From an uncultured SAR86 cluster bacterium (GTDB taxonomy: Bacteria > Pseudomonadota > Gammaproteobacteria > Magnimaribacterales > Magnimaribacteraceae), in NCBI GenBank assembly GCA_902542325.1, contig CACBUE010000003.1, positions 18,103 through 82,102 of the forward strand: a DNA stretch of 64,000 nucleotides. Reading direction: 5' to 3'. The position numbers and the translations under genes are program-made. The notes under the pieces are model-generated. The model was given only the letters and a program-made list of their open reading frames with translations, was not told the DNA's origin and did no database searches. Each line of letters starts with the position of its first letter. Position 1 is the stretch's first letter. Below, piece after piece: positions 44,533-53,356 of this stretch.

Positions 44533-45279
44533 ATGGAATTAGATTTAATTTTCATTTTCATCTTAGTTGCAACTTTCGCAACAGCTTTTTTATCCTCTAT
44601 TTTTGGGATGCTCGGCGGCCTTATTCTCATGGGCATATTGATTAGTTTCCTTTCTGTAGGACCTGCGATGGTGCTTCATGGTCTAATTCAAGCGACATCA
44701 AATGGATATAGAGCGTGGCTAAATAGAAAAGATATCAATTGGAGAATTATCTCAACGCTGTTGATTGGGAGTGTCTTAGCTTTAATCTTTCTATTTTTTA
44801 TAGCCTTTGAACCTAGCCAAATTTTGATTATATTTGCATTAGGACTATTGCCTTATATTGCATGGATAGTCCCAAAAGAACTTTCTCTGGATATCACAAA
44901 AGCAGGTACAGGAGTTTTAGCAGGTTGTGTGGTTGTTATAACAAACTTAGTAGCTGGCGTTGGCGGCCCTTTGCTAGATGTCTTCTTTCAAAGAGTAGAT
45001 ATGACAAGACATCAAGTCGTTGCTACTAAAGCAGTAGCACAAACTATTGGACATATTTCTAAAATTATTTTTTTTGGAGGATTGTTAACATATAGTTTAA
45101 AAAATTGGCCTGAGCCTACATTCTTGCTCTTAGCAATATTTTTATCTGTAGTAGGAACTACTCTTGGTAAGAAGGTTTTAGATATAATAGACGATGAAAT
45201 TTTTTTCAGATGGACTCAACGAATTGTCCTTTCTGTAGGAGCAGTATTTATTGGTAGAGGTATTTTTTTACTCTCATAA
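44533..45279 (+). CDS. TSUP-family (TauE/SafE) membrane transporter
   Basis: 248 residues with 7-8 hydrophobic helices. The duplicated motif is FLSSIFGMLGGLILMGIL in the first half and NLVAGVGGPLLDVFF in the second, typical of TSUP/TauE anion exporters. Members move sulfite, sulfoacetate or other organosulfur anions. Its start codon abuts the GST stop, so it belongs to the CmcJ operon and may export the end product of that pathway. Confidence 0.88.
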   Translation: MELDLIFIFILVATFATAFLSSIFGMLGGLILMGILISFLSVGPAMVLHGLIQATSNGYRAWLNRKDINWRIISTLLIGSVLALIFLFFIAFEPSQILIIFALGLLPYIAWIVPKELSLDITKAGTGVLAGCVVVITNLVAGVGGPLLDVFFQRVDMTRHQVVATKAVAQTIGHISKIIFFGGLLTYSLKNWPEPTFLLLAIFLSVVGTTLGKKVLDIIDDEIFFRWTQRIVLSVGAVFIGRGIFLLS

Positions 45280-45314
45280 TAAACACTCACTGAAAAAATC
45301 AATAAGGTAGATTT

Positions 45315-46082
45315 ATGAATAGATTAGAAGACAAAGTAGCTATAGTCACTGGTGCAACTGGGGGCATAGGAAGAGCTACTACAGAACTTTTTCTTAAAGA
45401 AGGTGCAAGTGTTTTGATGGTTGATTTAAGTGAAGATGATCTTGTGGAGGCAATTAAAGAGATTGATTCTAATAAGGTCAGTTATTTTAAAGGAGATGTA
45501 TCACTACTTTCAGACAATCAAAAAGCAGTAGATTTGGTACTTGAAAGATATGGAGGTATAGATATTTTCATTGCTAATGCCGGTGTGGCTGGAGAAATTC
45601 AGTCAATAGTTGATTACGATGAAGAGATATTTGATAGTGTAATGGCAGTGAATGCAAAAGGCCCTTTTCTGGGCTTAAAGGCAGTAATACCAGCTTTAAA
45701 TGAAAGAGGGGGAGGAAGTGTGGTCATAACTTCAAGTGTAGCAGGAGTTACAGGAGCATCTCTGTTATCCCCTTACGTGATGAGTAAACATGCTGTTGTA
45801 GGTTTAACTAAATCAGCTGCGAAAGAGTGCGCTGAGATGAACATAAGGGTTAATTCGGTAAACCCTTCTCCAGTAGAGACACCAATGATGAGAGTTTTAG
45901 AAGATGGTTTCTCTGAGGTAACTGGAGAAGAAACTAGTAAAGACTCTTTGGCAGAACAAATACCTTTAGGTAGATATGCTGAAGCCGATGAAATAGCTAA
46001 GTTGATGTTATTTCTTTCTAGTGATGAGAGTGAGTTTATCACCGGCTCTGTGCACACAATTGATGGAGGTTTCACAGCATAA
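45315..46082 (+). CDS. SDR oxidoreductase
   Basis: 255 residues, classical SDR: TGATGGIG (13-20), NAGVAG, catalytic serine in VVITSSVAG and YVMSKHAV (Tyr-x-x-x-Lys). The C-terminus SSDESEFITGSVHTIDGG is the standard family end, with a likely 3-oxoacyl or alcohol substrate. AAGG precedes the ATG. Its stop (TAA) is directly followed by the photolyase ATG. Confidence 0.93.
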   Translation: MNRLEDKVAIVTGATGGIGRATTELFLKEGASVLMVDLSEDDLVEAIKEIDSNKVSYFKGDVSLLSDNQKAVDLVLERYGGIDIFIANAGVAGEIQSIVDYDEEIFDSVMAVNAKGPFLGLKAVIPALNERGGGSVVITSSVAGVTGASLLSPYVMSKHAVVGLTKSAAKECAEMNIRVNSVNPSPVETPMMRVLEDGFSEVTGEETSKDSLAEQIPLGRYAEADEIAKLMLFLSSDESEFITGSVHTIDGGFTA

Positions 46083-47516
46083 ATGTCAGAAAAAATTGCA
46101 ATACATTGGTTTAGACAAGATTTAAGAATTAATGATAATCCTTCTCTTGAGGCAGCTAGCAAGTGCGACTCATTCATTCCTATCTTTATTTTGGATGATA
46201 CGAATCCTGGAGAATTCAAAATGGGTTCCGCTAGTAGATGGTGGTTATTTCACTCTATAAATAAGCTTAATGAAAGACTAGGCGGAAATTTAAGATTGTT
46301 TAAAGGAGATCCATGCGAAATATTGCCCAAACTTGTTGAGGATTATTCTATTTCTAATGTTTTTTGGAATAGATGTTATGAGCCTTGGAGAATAGGTAGA
46401 GACAAGAAAATAAAAAATGAACTAGAGACAAACAATATAATTGTAGAAAGTTTTTGTGGTTCTTTGTTATGGGAACCCTGGAATATTTCTAAAGATGATG
46501 GGACTCCATATAGGGTTTTTACTCCTTATTATAAAAAAGGATGCCTAAATGCTAGTGAGCCAAGACTTCCTATAAGTGAACCTAACCTCGAGAATATCTC
46601 TAAGAATGATAATGTTTCAGATACTTTGGAAAGTTTGGATTTACTGCCAAAGTCAAATTGGTATGGAGGTTTCGAAGAAGAATGGAATCCTGGAGAAGAG
46701 GGTGCAGAAAAGAATTTAGAAGAATTTCTTGATAATGGTTTATTGAACTACAAAGAAGGAAGAAACTTCCCCTCACAAAAGTTTGTATCAAGACTATCTC
46801 CGCATTTACATTTTGGTGAAATATCACCTAACGAAGTTTGGTATAGAGCTAAAACAAAGGAAACTATTCCAGGGATAGATAAAAGTCTAGCTCATTTTCA
46901 TAGTGAGTTGGGTTGGAGAGAGTTTTCTTATTACCTTCTTTATCATTTTCCAGATTTTCCTAAAGTTAATTTTCAAAAGAAATTTGATTCATTTCCTTGG
47001 AAAGAAAATAAAGAACTCTTACAACTTTGGCAGTCAGGAAAAACAGGATATCCCATTGTTGATGCAGGTATGAGGGAATTATGGCAGACAGGTTACATGC
47101 ACAATAGACTAAGAATGATTGTCGGTTCATTTTTAGTTAAAAATCTTCTAATTCACTGGCACGAAGGCGAGAAATGGTTCTGGGATTGCCTTGTGGATGC
47201 TGACTTAGCCAGCAATAGTGCAGGATGGCAATGGGTAGCAGGATCTGGAGCCGATGCTGCTCCTTATTTTAGAATCTTTAACCCTATTACACAGGGGTTA
47301 AAGTTTGATTCTGAAGGAAATTACATAAAAAAATATGTACCTGAGTTGAAGAATCTCCCAATAAAATACTTGTTTAGTCCATGGGAAGCTCCGGAAGACG
47401 TCTTGAACTCTTGCAATATAGTCTTAGGAAAGGATTATCCTGAGCCTATAGTAGATTTGAAGATTTCTAGAGATCAAGCTTTAAAAGCATTTGATACTAC
47501 AAAAAAAGCTGATTAG
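46083..47516 (+). CDS. phrB: Deoxyribodipyrimidine photolyase (class I CPD type)
   Basis: 477 residues. The N-terminal antenna-binding domain starts IHWFRQDLRINDNPSL. The FAD domain includes FHSELGWREFSYYLL, YPIVDAGMRELWQTGYMHNR and the segment WQWVAGSGADAAPYFRIFNP with the electron-transfer tryptophan and substrate contacts. It repairs cyclobutane pyrimidine dimers with light, in line with a sunlit habitat. Coupled to the SDR gene upstream. A cryptochrome role is less likely given the intact repair motifs. Confidence 0.95.
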   Translation: MSEKIAIHWFRQDLRINDNPSLEAASKCDSFIPIFILDDTNPGEFKMGSASRWWLFHSINKLNERLGGNLRLFKGDPCEILPKLVEDYSISNVFWNRCYEPWRIGRDKKIKNELETNNIIVESFCGSLLWEPWNISKDDGTPYRVFTPYYKKGCLNASEPRLPISEPNLENISKNDNVSDTLESLDLLPKSNWYGGFEEEWNPGEEGAEKNLEEFLDNGLLNYKEGRNFPSQKFVSRLSPHLHFGEISPNEVWYRAKTKETIPGIDKSLAHFHSELGWREFSYYLLYHFPDFPKVNFQKKFDSFPWKENKELLQLWQSGKTGYPIVDAGMRELWQTGYMHNRLRMIVGSFLVKNLLIHWHEGEKWFWDCLVDADLASNSAGWQWVAGSGADAAPYFRIFNPITQGLKFDSEGNYIKKYVPELKNLPIKYLFSPWEAPEDVLNSCNIVLGKDYPEPIVDLKISRDQALKAFDTTKKAD

Positions 47517-47542
47517 TTATTCGAATAAAACCTAAAAGAATT

Positions 47543-48808
47543 ATGAAAGTAAAACATTTAGCAATTATCCCTATTTTATTATCATTATTATACCTTTTAC
47601 CAATATTTTCGTTGGAAGATAAGTGGATAATTTTTCTACAAAATTATGGCAATTTTTTTATTTACTTTATTTTGGGATTATTTTTAAGTGTAATTTCTAG
47701 TTCCACTAAAAGATCGAGTCTCTTATTATTATTAGCTTGTTCTTCTTTGATATCCCAAACCCTTCAAATGTCATTTGATGACAGACAGTTTGATTTCGGA
47801 ACAATTCTATTGAATATCCTGGGTTCGACAGCAGGTATTTATTTTTTCTTTTTGTTAGTCTTTTTGAATAAGGTTATATACAGAATCTTAAATGAAAGAA
47901 TCCAATATAAAGAAGATATTGAGGAGTTGATAATAAGTCTTGATGAAGTGGGACAAGAAAAACCTAATGAGATTAAGCAAATTTTGAGGAATATTCATTT
48001 TTTCTTAAATAAGTATTTACGTGAAGAAGACAATATAAATATTGATCTAAAAACTATTTTTGGCGAAAAAATTCTTTTTCCAGTCATGAGCGGTAATATT
48101 TTCAAACATATATTTTATGGCACACCTGAAGCAGACACTTTATTAATTTTGAAAGAAAATACTAAGTTATCCTTCACAGCCCTTGACCTAGGGGCTCATT
48201 ACGGCTTCTTTAGCCTTTTTTTGTCTAATCTAGTAGGTGATCAAGGAAAGATTTTTTCATTTGAGCCTACAGAAAGTACATACAATATTTTAAAAAAAAA
48301 TACTCAACATAAAGGAAATATTTCAATACATAATCAAGGTTTTTTTTCTTCGGAAGTCTCTATAACTTTCAACCATTATGGAGATAACTACAGTGGTCTC
48401 AATTCAATTTATTCTCCAAGGCTACAAGAAAAATTGACCCCTGATCAGCAGGTAAAGAAATTTGTTGCATTAGATGATTTCTGTAAAGAAAGAAATATAT
48501 TTCCAGACTTGATAAAGATCGATTGTGAATCCTCAGAGTTTGAAATACTTAGAGGCTCAGTACAAATATTAGAAGAAGTGCGACCAATATTAGTAATAGA
48601 GTTTGGTGATGTTTTAGGAAAAGATCTGCCAAGGTCCTCTGCCGTTTTTGATTTTCTAAATACTCATTCGTATATAGCTTTTAGGCGTTATAAAGAAGGT
48701 TATAAAGAACAAGAAAGACAAGAATATTATGATTATTTCAACTGTCTATTTGTTCCTGAAGAGCAAGTCAAAGATTTTTATTCCTCAAAAAAAATGATTA
48801 AAGTTTAA
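47543..48808 (+). CDS. VanZ-like membrane domain fused to FkbM-type methyltransferase
   Basis: 421 residues. Residues ~1-110 hold four hydrophobic helices and ISQTLQMSFDDRQFDFGTI, similar to the E-x-x-Q ... R-x-x-D signature of VanZ-like proteins. After a coiled linker, ~205-415 is a FkbM methyltransferase: LDLGAHYGFFSLF is the SAM loop, FSFEPTES follows, and LIKIDCESSEFEILRG is the diagnostic FkbM motif. It may methylate a surface saccharide or lipid at the inner membrane. The acceptor is unknown. Confidence 0.82.
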   Translation: MKVKHLAIIPILLSLLYLLPIFSLEDKWIIFLQNYGNFFIYFILGLFLSVISSSTKRSSLLLLLACSSLISQTLQMSFDDRQFDFGTILLNILGSTAGIYFFFLLVFLNKVIYRILNERIQYKEDIEELIISLDEVGQEKPNEIKQILRNIHFFLNKYLREEDNINIDLKTIFGEKILFPVMSGNIFKHIFYGTPEADTLLILKENTKLSFTALDLGAHYGFFSLFLSNLVGDQGKIFSFEPTESTYNILKKNTQHKGNISIHNQGFFSSEVSITFNHYGDNYSGLNSIYSPRLQEKLTPDQQVKKFVALDDFCKERNIFPDLIKIDCESSEFEILRGSVQILEEVRPILVIEFGDVLGKDLPRSSAVFDFLNTHSYIAFRRYKEGYKEQERQEYYDYFNCLFVPEEQVKDFYSSKKMIKV

Positions 48809-48813
48809 TATAC

Positions 48814-49239
48814 ATGTATATGTCCTTTTGGAATAACCCAGATATCTGGAAACAATCTGCAAAAAATACCCTATGGTGTTTAGCTGGCTGTTCTATTGGA
48901 GATTTTGGTACTATTCTTTTTTTCCAAATAAATGAAATTCCTTTTCCCATGTTGGGCATAATGACCTTAGCAATTATTAATGGTTTGATTACATCTATTA
49001 TCCTTGAGACCATAATTCTCTTCAGACAGATGAATTTGAAAGAAGCATTCAGCACAGCTACAGGAATGTCTCTTATTTCTATGATATCCATGGAGATAGC
49101 CATGAATACTGTTGATGTAGTATTTGCAGGAGGAGTTCTTGTTTGGTGGGTCATACCTTTTATGCTAATAGCAGGTTTTATTACTCCCTTACCTTACAAC
49201 TACTACAGGCTTAAAAAATATAATATTGCCTGTCATTAA
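48814..49239 (+). CDS. DUF4396-like membrane protein
   Basis: 141 residues (ATG 48814 or 48820), about four hydrophobic helices. NTLWCLAGCSIGDFGTIL near residue 20 and ISMEIAMNTVDVVFAGG (about 88-104) recall DUF4396, a small membrane domain of unknown role sometimes joined to copper or cation proteins. The end FITPLPYNYYRLKKYN is also typical. It lies 5 nt after the FkbM fusion and 2 nt before the ACT-domain gene. Confidence 0.75.
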   Translation: MYMSFWNNPDIWKQSAKNTLWCLAGCSIGDFGTILFFQINEIPFPMLGIMTLAIINGLITSIILETIILFRQMNLKEAFSTATGMSLISMISMEIAMNTVDVVFAGGVLVWWVIPFMLIAGFITPLPYNYYRLKKYNIACH

Positions 49240-49241
49240 GC

Positions 49242-49643
49242 ATGTCAGGAAAGACAGATTTAAAAGAGATTTTACAGAATATTAATCCATACTTACTTGA
49301 TGAATCTTTTGTATTTATCACTTCATCTGAACCTATCGAGGATCTTCTAAACTTACTTAATCCCAAAGCAACTTTTTTAGAAGATGAGGGAATAACATTA
49401 GTTATAAGCCAAAAAGATGCTGAAGAACATTCTTTACAATATGATTCTGTATTTAAATGTATATCCTTAGGAGTTCACTCAAGTCTTGAAAGCTATGGTC
49501 TTATTTCAACGATAACTAATGAACTTTCTAAGCATCGAATATCTTCGAATATTTTTTCTGGATTTTTTCATGATCATATCTTTGTTCAAACCAATATGGC
49601 TACAGAAGCTTTGAAAGTTATATCATCAATAGGGAGTTCTTAG
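49242..49643 (+). CDS. ACT-domain protein (COG3602-like)
   Basis: 133 residues, two ACT-like halves as in the COG3602/DUF2241 group. VFKCISLGVHSSLESYGLIS and SNIFSGFFHDHIFVQ are the conserved strands and turns. ACT domains bind small ligands, often amino acids; the function of this family is unknown. It sits 2 nt after the DUF4396-like gene. Confidence 0.82.
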   Translation: MSGKTDLKEILQNINPYLLDESFVFITSSEPIEDLLNLLNPKATFLEDEGITLVISQKDAEEHSLQYDSVFKCISLGVHSSLESYGLISTITNELSKHRISSNIFSGFFHDHIFVQTNMATEALKVISSIGSS

Positions 49644-49698
49644 GATTTCTTAGGACTATTTTTAAGCTTATAATAACGCACATCAAAAGGAGAGATTT

Positions 49699-50310
49699 AT
49701 GTTGAAACTACATTTTGCACCAAATTCAAGAGCTGGAAGGATTCTTTGGCTTCTTGAAGAATTAGAACTACCCTATGAACTTAATAAAATGGCATTCAGT
49801 CCTACAGACTTGAAGTCTGATGAGCATAGAGCAAGACATCCATTGGGCAGGGTTCCAGTTCTCGAGGATGGAGATACTCAAATATGGGAATCAGGAGCAA
49901 TTACAGATTATATTTTAGAGAAGCATAAAAACGGAGGATTAAAACCTTCGGTTGATTCTGAGCATTTTGCTAAATATCTACAATGGTTTCACTATTGTGA
50001 AGGTATGGTTATGCCGCCCATGAATACAATTGTTGTTCACACTGTTATTCTTCCTCCGGAGAGGAGAGATGAAACAGTTTTAGGTCAAGCTCAGAGACTT
50101 CTTGCAAATGCCTTGAATCCTATTAATGAAAATTTAGAAGGCAAAGACTACTTGATAGGTGATTTCTCAGGTGCTGACATAATGCTTGGACACTCTTGTT
50201 TTATGAGTAATAGATTAGGCTGTGTCTCAGATGAAATGAGTAACATAAAGGCTTATGTAGAGAAATTAGAAAGTAGACCAGCTTTTAAAAAGGCTATAGA
50301 AACTCAATAA
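49699..50310 (+). CDS. Glutathione S-transferase
   Basis: 203 residues, canonical GST: LHFAPNSRAGRILWLLEEL has the N-terminal catalytic Ser/Arg region, RVPVLEDG the cis-Pro strand, WESGAITDYILEKH the gamma-glutamyl contact, and DYLIGDFSGADIMLG the N-capping box of the C-domain. It follows AAAGGAGA. Another, more divergent GST follows after 2 nt. Confidence 0.93.
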   Translation: MLKLHFAPNSRAGRILWLLEELELPYELNKMAFSPTDLKSDEHRARHPLGRVPVLEDGDTQIWESGAITDYILEKHKNGGLKPSVDSEHFAKYLQWFHYCEGMVMPPMNTIVVHTVILPPERRDETVLGQAQRLLANALNPINENLEGKDYLIGDFSGADIMLGHSCFMSNRLGCVSDEMSNIKAYVEKLESRPAFKKAIETQ

Positions 50311-50312
50311 AC

Positions 50313-51092
50313 TTGAACAAGATTAGGATATTCTCTTATCTTCCTAATCCCAGGGTATGGAAGTCGATTATTACTGCCAAAATTGGTGGTATTGACCTAG
50401 AGGTCATTGGAGATAAACCAAATAACATGCCAAATTGGTTATGGGATTTTGATGCAAAGCCAATAACAGACGAAGATAAATCTAAACTTAAATCATTCGA
50501 AATCAAAAGCAAAAGAGGCTTTAAAGGCTCCCTATACAAGACAGATGAATTCATAGGTCAACATCCTTTTGGAACTGTACCAGCAGGATTCGTTGGCGAG
50601 GGTCGATTGGGAGTTTTTGAATCTAATAGTATTCTGAGAGCAGTTGCCAGAGAGTGTAAAGATAAATCACTTTATGGAGGTGATGATCTAAATTTAACAT
50701 CCAGAATAGATAGTTTTTTGGATGCTAATCTAGTGTTCTCAAGGGAATTTCAAGTCTATCTGTTAGAGCTGGAAGATATAACTAAATATACTTATGAGAG
50801 AACAAAAGCCTCCTATGAGTTTTATCTTGATGGTCTAGAAAAAGCACTATCTCTTTCAAGCTTTATTGCCGGGGATCATCTAACAATTGCTGATATCTCG
50901 TTTGCCTGTGAATTTGCGCAGTTTTTAAGAGAAGGTCATTATTTAGAGCAATTGAAGAAAAAGAATTTACCTTTGATAAGTAAAAATTTTCCCACAGACT
51001 ATCCTTTAACATTTGAGCACTTTAAAGCTTTATGCAAAAAAGAGGAGTTTTCAAATGTCATGGGATCTTATTTAGACTGGTACGAAATGTAA
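50313..51092 (+). CDS. Divergent glutathione S-transferase-like protein
   Basis: 259 residues from TTG 50313. The N-domain reads YLPNPRVWKSIITAKIGGI, as in elongation-factor-1-gamma-like GSTs. An insertion of about 40 residues separates the first strands from QHPFGTVPAGF. The C-domain has SSFIAGDHLTIADISFA with the usual N-capping box. It is paired with the canonical GST upstream (2 nt) and precedes the hydroxylase gene (3 nt). Confidence 0.83.
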   Translation: MNKIRIFSYLPNPRVWKSIITAKIGGIDLEVIGDKPNNMPNWLWDFDAKPITDEDKSKLKSFEIKSKRGFKGSLYKTDEFIGQHPFGTVPAGFVGEGRLGVFESNSILRAVARECKDKSLYGGDDLNLTSRIDSFLDANLVFSREFQVYLLELEDITKYTYERTKASYEFYLDGLEKALSLSSFIAGDHLTIADISFACEFAQFLREGHYLEQLKKKNLPLISKNFPTDYPLTFEHFKALCKKEEFSNVMGSYLDWYEM

Positions 51093-51095
51093 ATT

Positions 51096-52286
51096 ATGGA
51101 CTATGTTGAAATAGCTATACCATTTTTTTTATTGGCTCTTGTCCTTGAATTATCTTACGGGAAACTAATTGGCAACAATACCTATAGATTGAATGATACG
51201 ATCAGTAGTCTATTCATGGGTTCTATAAGAGGTACGAGTGGGATTCTAAAAATAGGCTTTAGTGGTTATGTGTACTATCAAATTGAAACACATTTTTCTC
51301 TCTGGAGAATGGATAGCAGTCTTTGGATTACTTGGATATTTGCATTTATTGCATACGATTTCTTTTATTACTGGTTTCATCGTATAAGTCATGAAAGACA
51401 GATATTTTGGGCATCGCATGTAGCCCATCATCAAAGCGAAGAATATAATTTATCCACAGCATTAAGACAGACTGGAACAGGATTTTTTATATCTTGGATT
51501 TTCTATATCCCTTTGTTCTTAGTTGGAGTTCCTTCTTATGTAATGGTTTCAGTAGGCACTCTTAATTTGGTCTACCAGTTCTGGGTTCATTCTAGGCATA
51601 TTCCTAAACTTGGATGGTATGAATTATTCTTCGTAACTCCCTCCAATCATCGGGTTCATCATGCTCAGAATGATTTATATGTAGATAGGAACTATGGTGG
51701 TGTTTTTATTATTTGGGACAGACTATTCTCAACTTATCAGGAGGAGAAAGATGGTGAAAGATGTGTTTACGGAATAAGAAGTGCAATCAAAACCTTTGAT
51801 CCAGTGAAAGCAAATATCCATATTTATCAAAAGATTTTTAAGGATTTATCTTACTCTCTCTCCTTTAAAAATTTCTATTCTGTAATAACTGCTAGAACAG
51901 GCTGGTCGCCCGAAGGACCATCTGAGGATAGCTTTGATCCTAATATTTTTGAGAAGCATGATCCTTCTATAAAGCCTCTAACAAAATTTTATGCCTTTAC
52001 ACAGTTCTTATGTATGTCTTATGCAGCTGTAGTTCTATTTGCAGACAAGAATATGGAATATGACCATGGTGTTATGTTGATTTGTATAGTTATCTTTTCA
52101 ATGTTCTGTACTGCAAAATGGCTGGATGCTCAAAAGATAGTAAAATTGGAGTATTTAAAGGCAATGATAATCTTTCTTTGTGTGTGTTATCTTTATTTTT
52201 TTAGTCCAGAAATTCTTCTTATTAATGTATTGTTTTTTTACTTACTGCTAAATATTGCTTTCTTACCTTTTTTAGATAGGGAGTGA
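51096..52286 (+). CDS. Fatty-acid hydroxylase-superfamily protein, alkylglycerol monooxygenase-like
   Basis: 396 residues, multi-spanning membrane protein with the diiron histidine boxes FHRISHE (about 90-96), HVAHHQSEEYN (about 107-117) and HRVHHAQND (about 185-193). The string SEEYNLSTALRQ after the second box is shared with alkylglycerol monooxygenase (TMEM195), which cleaves ether lipids with tetrahydrobiopterin. The C-terminal ~110 residues add several helices, as in AGMO. Sterol desaturase is the generic alternative. A phhB gene at 12409 could recycle the pterin. Confidence 0.85.
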   Translation: MDYVEIAIPFFLLALVLELSYGKLIGNNTYRLNDTISSLFMGSIRGTSGILKIGFSGYVYYQIETHFSLWRMDSSLWITWIFAFIAYDFFYYWFHRISHERQIFWASHVAHHQSEEYNLSTALRQTGTGFFISWIFYIPLFLVGVPSYVMVSVGTLNLVYQFWVHSRHIPKLGWYELFFVTPSNHRVHHAQNDLYVDRNYGGVFIIWDRLFSTYQEEKDGERCVYGIRSAIKTFDPVKANIHIYQKIFKDLSYSLSFKNFYSVITARTGWSPEGPSEDSFDPNIFEKHDPSIKPLTKFYAFTQFLCMSYAAVVLFADKNMEYDHGVMLICIVIFSMFCTAKWLDAQKIVKLEYLKAMIIFLCVCYLYFFSPEILLINVLFFYLLLNIAFLPFLDRE

Positions 52287-52290
52287 ATTT

Positions 52291-52806
52291 ATGGAAGATC
52301 TTCAAAAATGGATTAAAAGTTACCCTGATTTTCCTTCAAAAGGAATTCTTTTCAGAGATATAAGCCCCTTATTGGCTGAACCCGCAGCACTGAGCCTCTT
52401 GAAAGATAGATTTGCAGAAACCATTAGACCTCTTTCACCTGACTATATTGCAGGTATCGATGCCAGAGGTTTTTTATTCTGTACTTTGGTTGCAGAATAC
52501 TTAGGGGTTGGAGCATTGATGATCAGAAAGCCAGATAAACTTCCTGGAGAGCTAGTAGAAAAAAGTTATAAGCTAGAATATGGTACTAATTCTTTGAGCA
52601 TCCAAGAGCAAAATCTAGAGAACAAGTCTATAGTAATCATAGATGATCTATTAGCCACCGGTGGGTCTATGCAATGTTCAAAGGAACTATTAGAGTCTTT
52701 GGGTGCTAATGTTGTAGCAGGGGCTGTAGTCATTGAGCTCACATCTCTAAAAGGATCGACTAAGTTAGATATGCCCATTATAAGTCTCATTAGTTATGCA
52801 GACTGA
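52291..52806 (+). CDS. apt: Adenine phosphoribosyltransferase
   Basis: 171 residues, full length. WIKSYPDFPSKGILFRDI at the start is the Apt signature, and SIVIIDDLLATGGSM (about 111-125) is the PRPP loop. It converts adenine and PRPP to AMP. It overlaps the following nucleosidase gene by 11 nt. Together they recover adenine from methylthioadenosine or S-adenosylhomocysteine. Confidence 0.95.
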   Translation: MEDLQKWIKSYPDFPSKGILFRDISPLLAEPAALSLLKDRFAETIRPLSPDYIAGIDARGFLFCTLVAEYLGVGALMIRKPDKLPGELVEKSYKLEYGTNSLSIQEQNLENKSIVIIDDLLATGGSMQCSKELLESLGANVVAGAVVIELTSLKGSTKLDMPIISLISYAD

Positions 52807-53356
52807 GTTAACCAAGAAAAATACGCTCATCGCAGTAGCAATGAAAGAGGAGCTGAGCCTTGAACAAGCCGAGGGATGGAATGTCGTCTATACAGGGATT
52901 GGCAAAGTGAACGCATTAATTTCAGTAAATCGAGCTTTAAAAGAATTTAATCCAGATAATCTTATTAACTTCGGAACTGCTGGTTCATCAAGGAGTGATC
53001 TGAAGGGTCTCCATGAAGTAACTACTTTCAAGCAGAGAGATATGGATCTGCGAAGCTTAGGACTTCCGCTTGGTGTCACTCTTAACGATAATATAAATGA
53101 TATTTGCCTTGATAGGCCTGGATTAAGTTGCGGTACTGGAGATAGTTTTGTTACAGCACTTCTAGAAGTAAAAACTGACTTATACGATATGGAAGCTTAC
53201 GCACTTGCGAAACTTTGCTTAATCGAAAAAATTAATTATTTATGTTTCAAATATATTAGCGATGAAGCTAATGAAAATGCATCAACGGATTGGAATAAGA
53301 ATGTATCAAAGGGAGGCGAAGCTTTCCAAAATTATTTGGAATCTTTAAATGGATAA
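52796..53356 (+). CDS. Shortened MTA/SAH nucleosidase-like protein
   Basis: 186 residues, against about 230 for MtnN. The catalytic set appears kept: MKEE (E18/E19), FGTAGS (59-64) in the phosphate/ribose loop, DMEAYA (E133) and SDEANE (D156), equal to E12, E174 and D197 of E. coli MtnN. A central segment is reduced. It probably hydrolyses an adenosine thioether to adenine, passed to Apt, whose gene overlaps it. Purine nucleoside phosphorylase-like activity is an alternative. Confidence 0.8.
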   Translation: MQTELTKKNTLIAVAMKEELSLEQAEGWNVVYTGIGKVNALISVNRALKEFNPDNLINFGTAGSSRSDLKGLHEVTTFKQRDMDLRSLGLPLGVTLNDNINDICLDRPGLSCGTGDSFVTALLEVKTDLYDMEAYALAKLCLIEKINYLCFKYISDEANENASTDWNKNVSKGGEAFQNYLESLNG

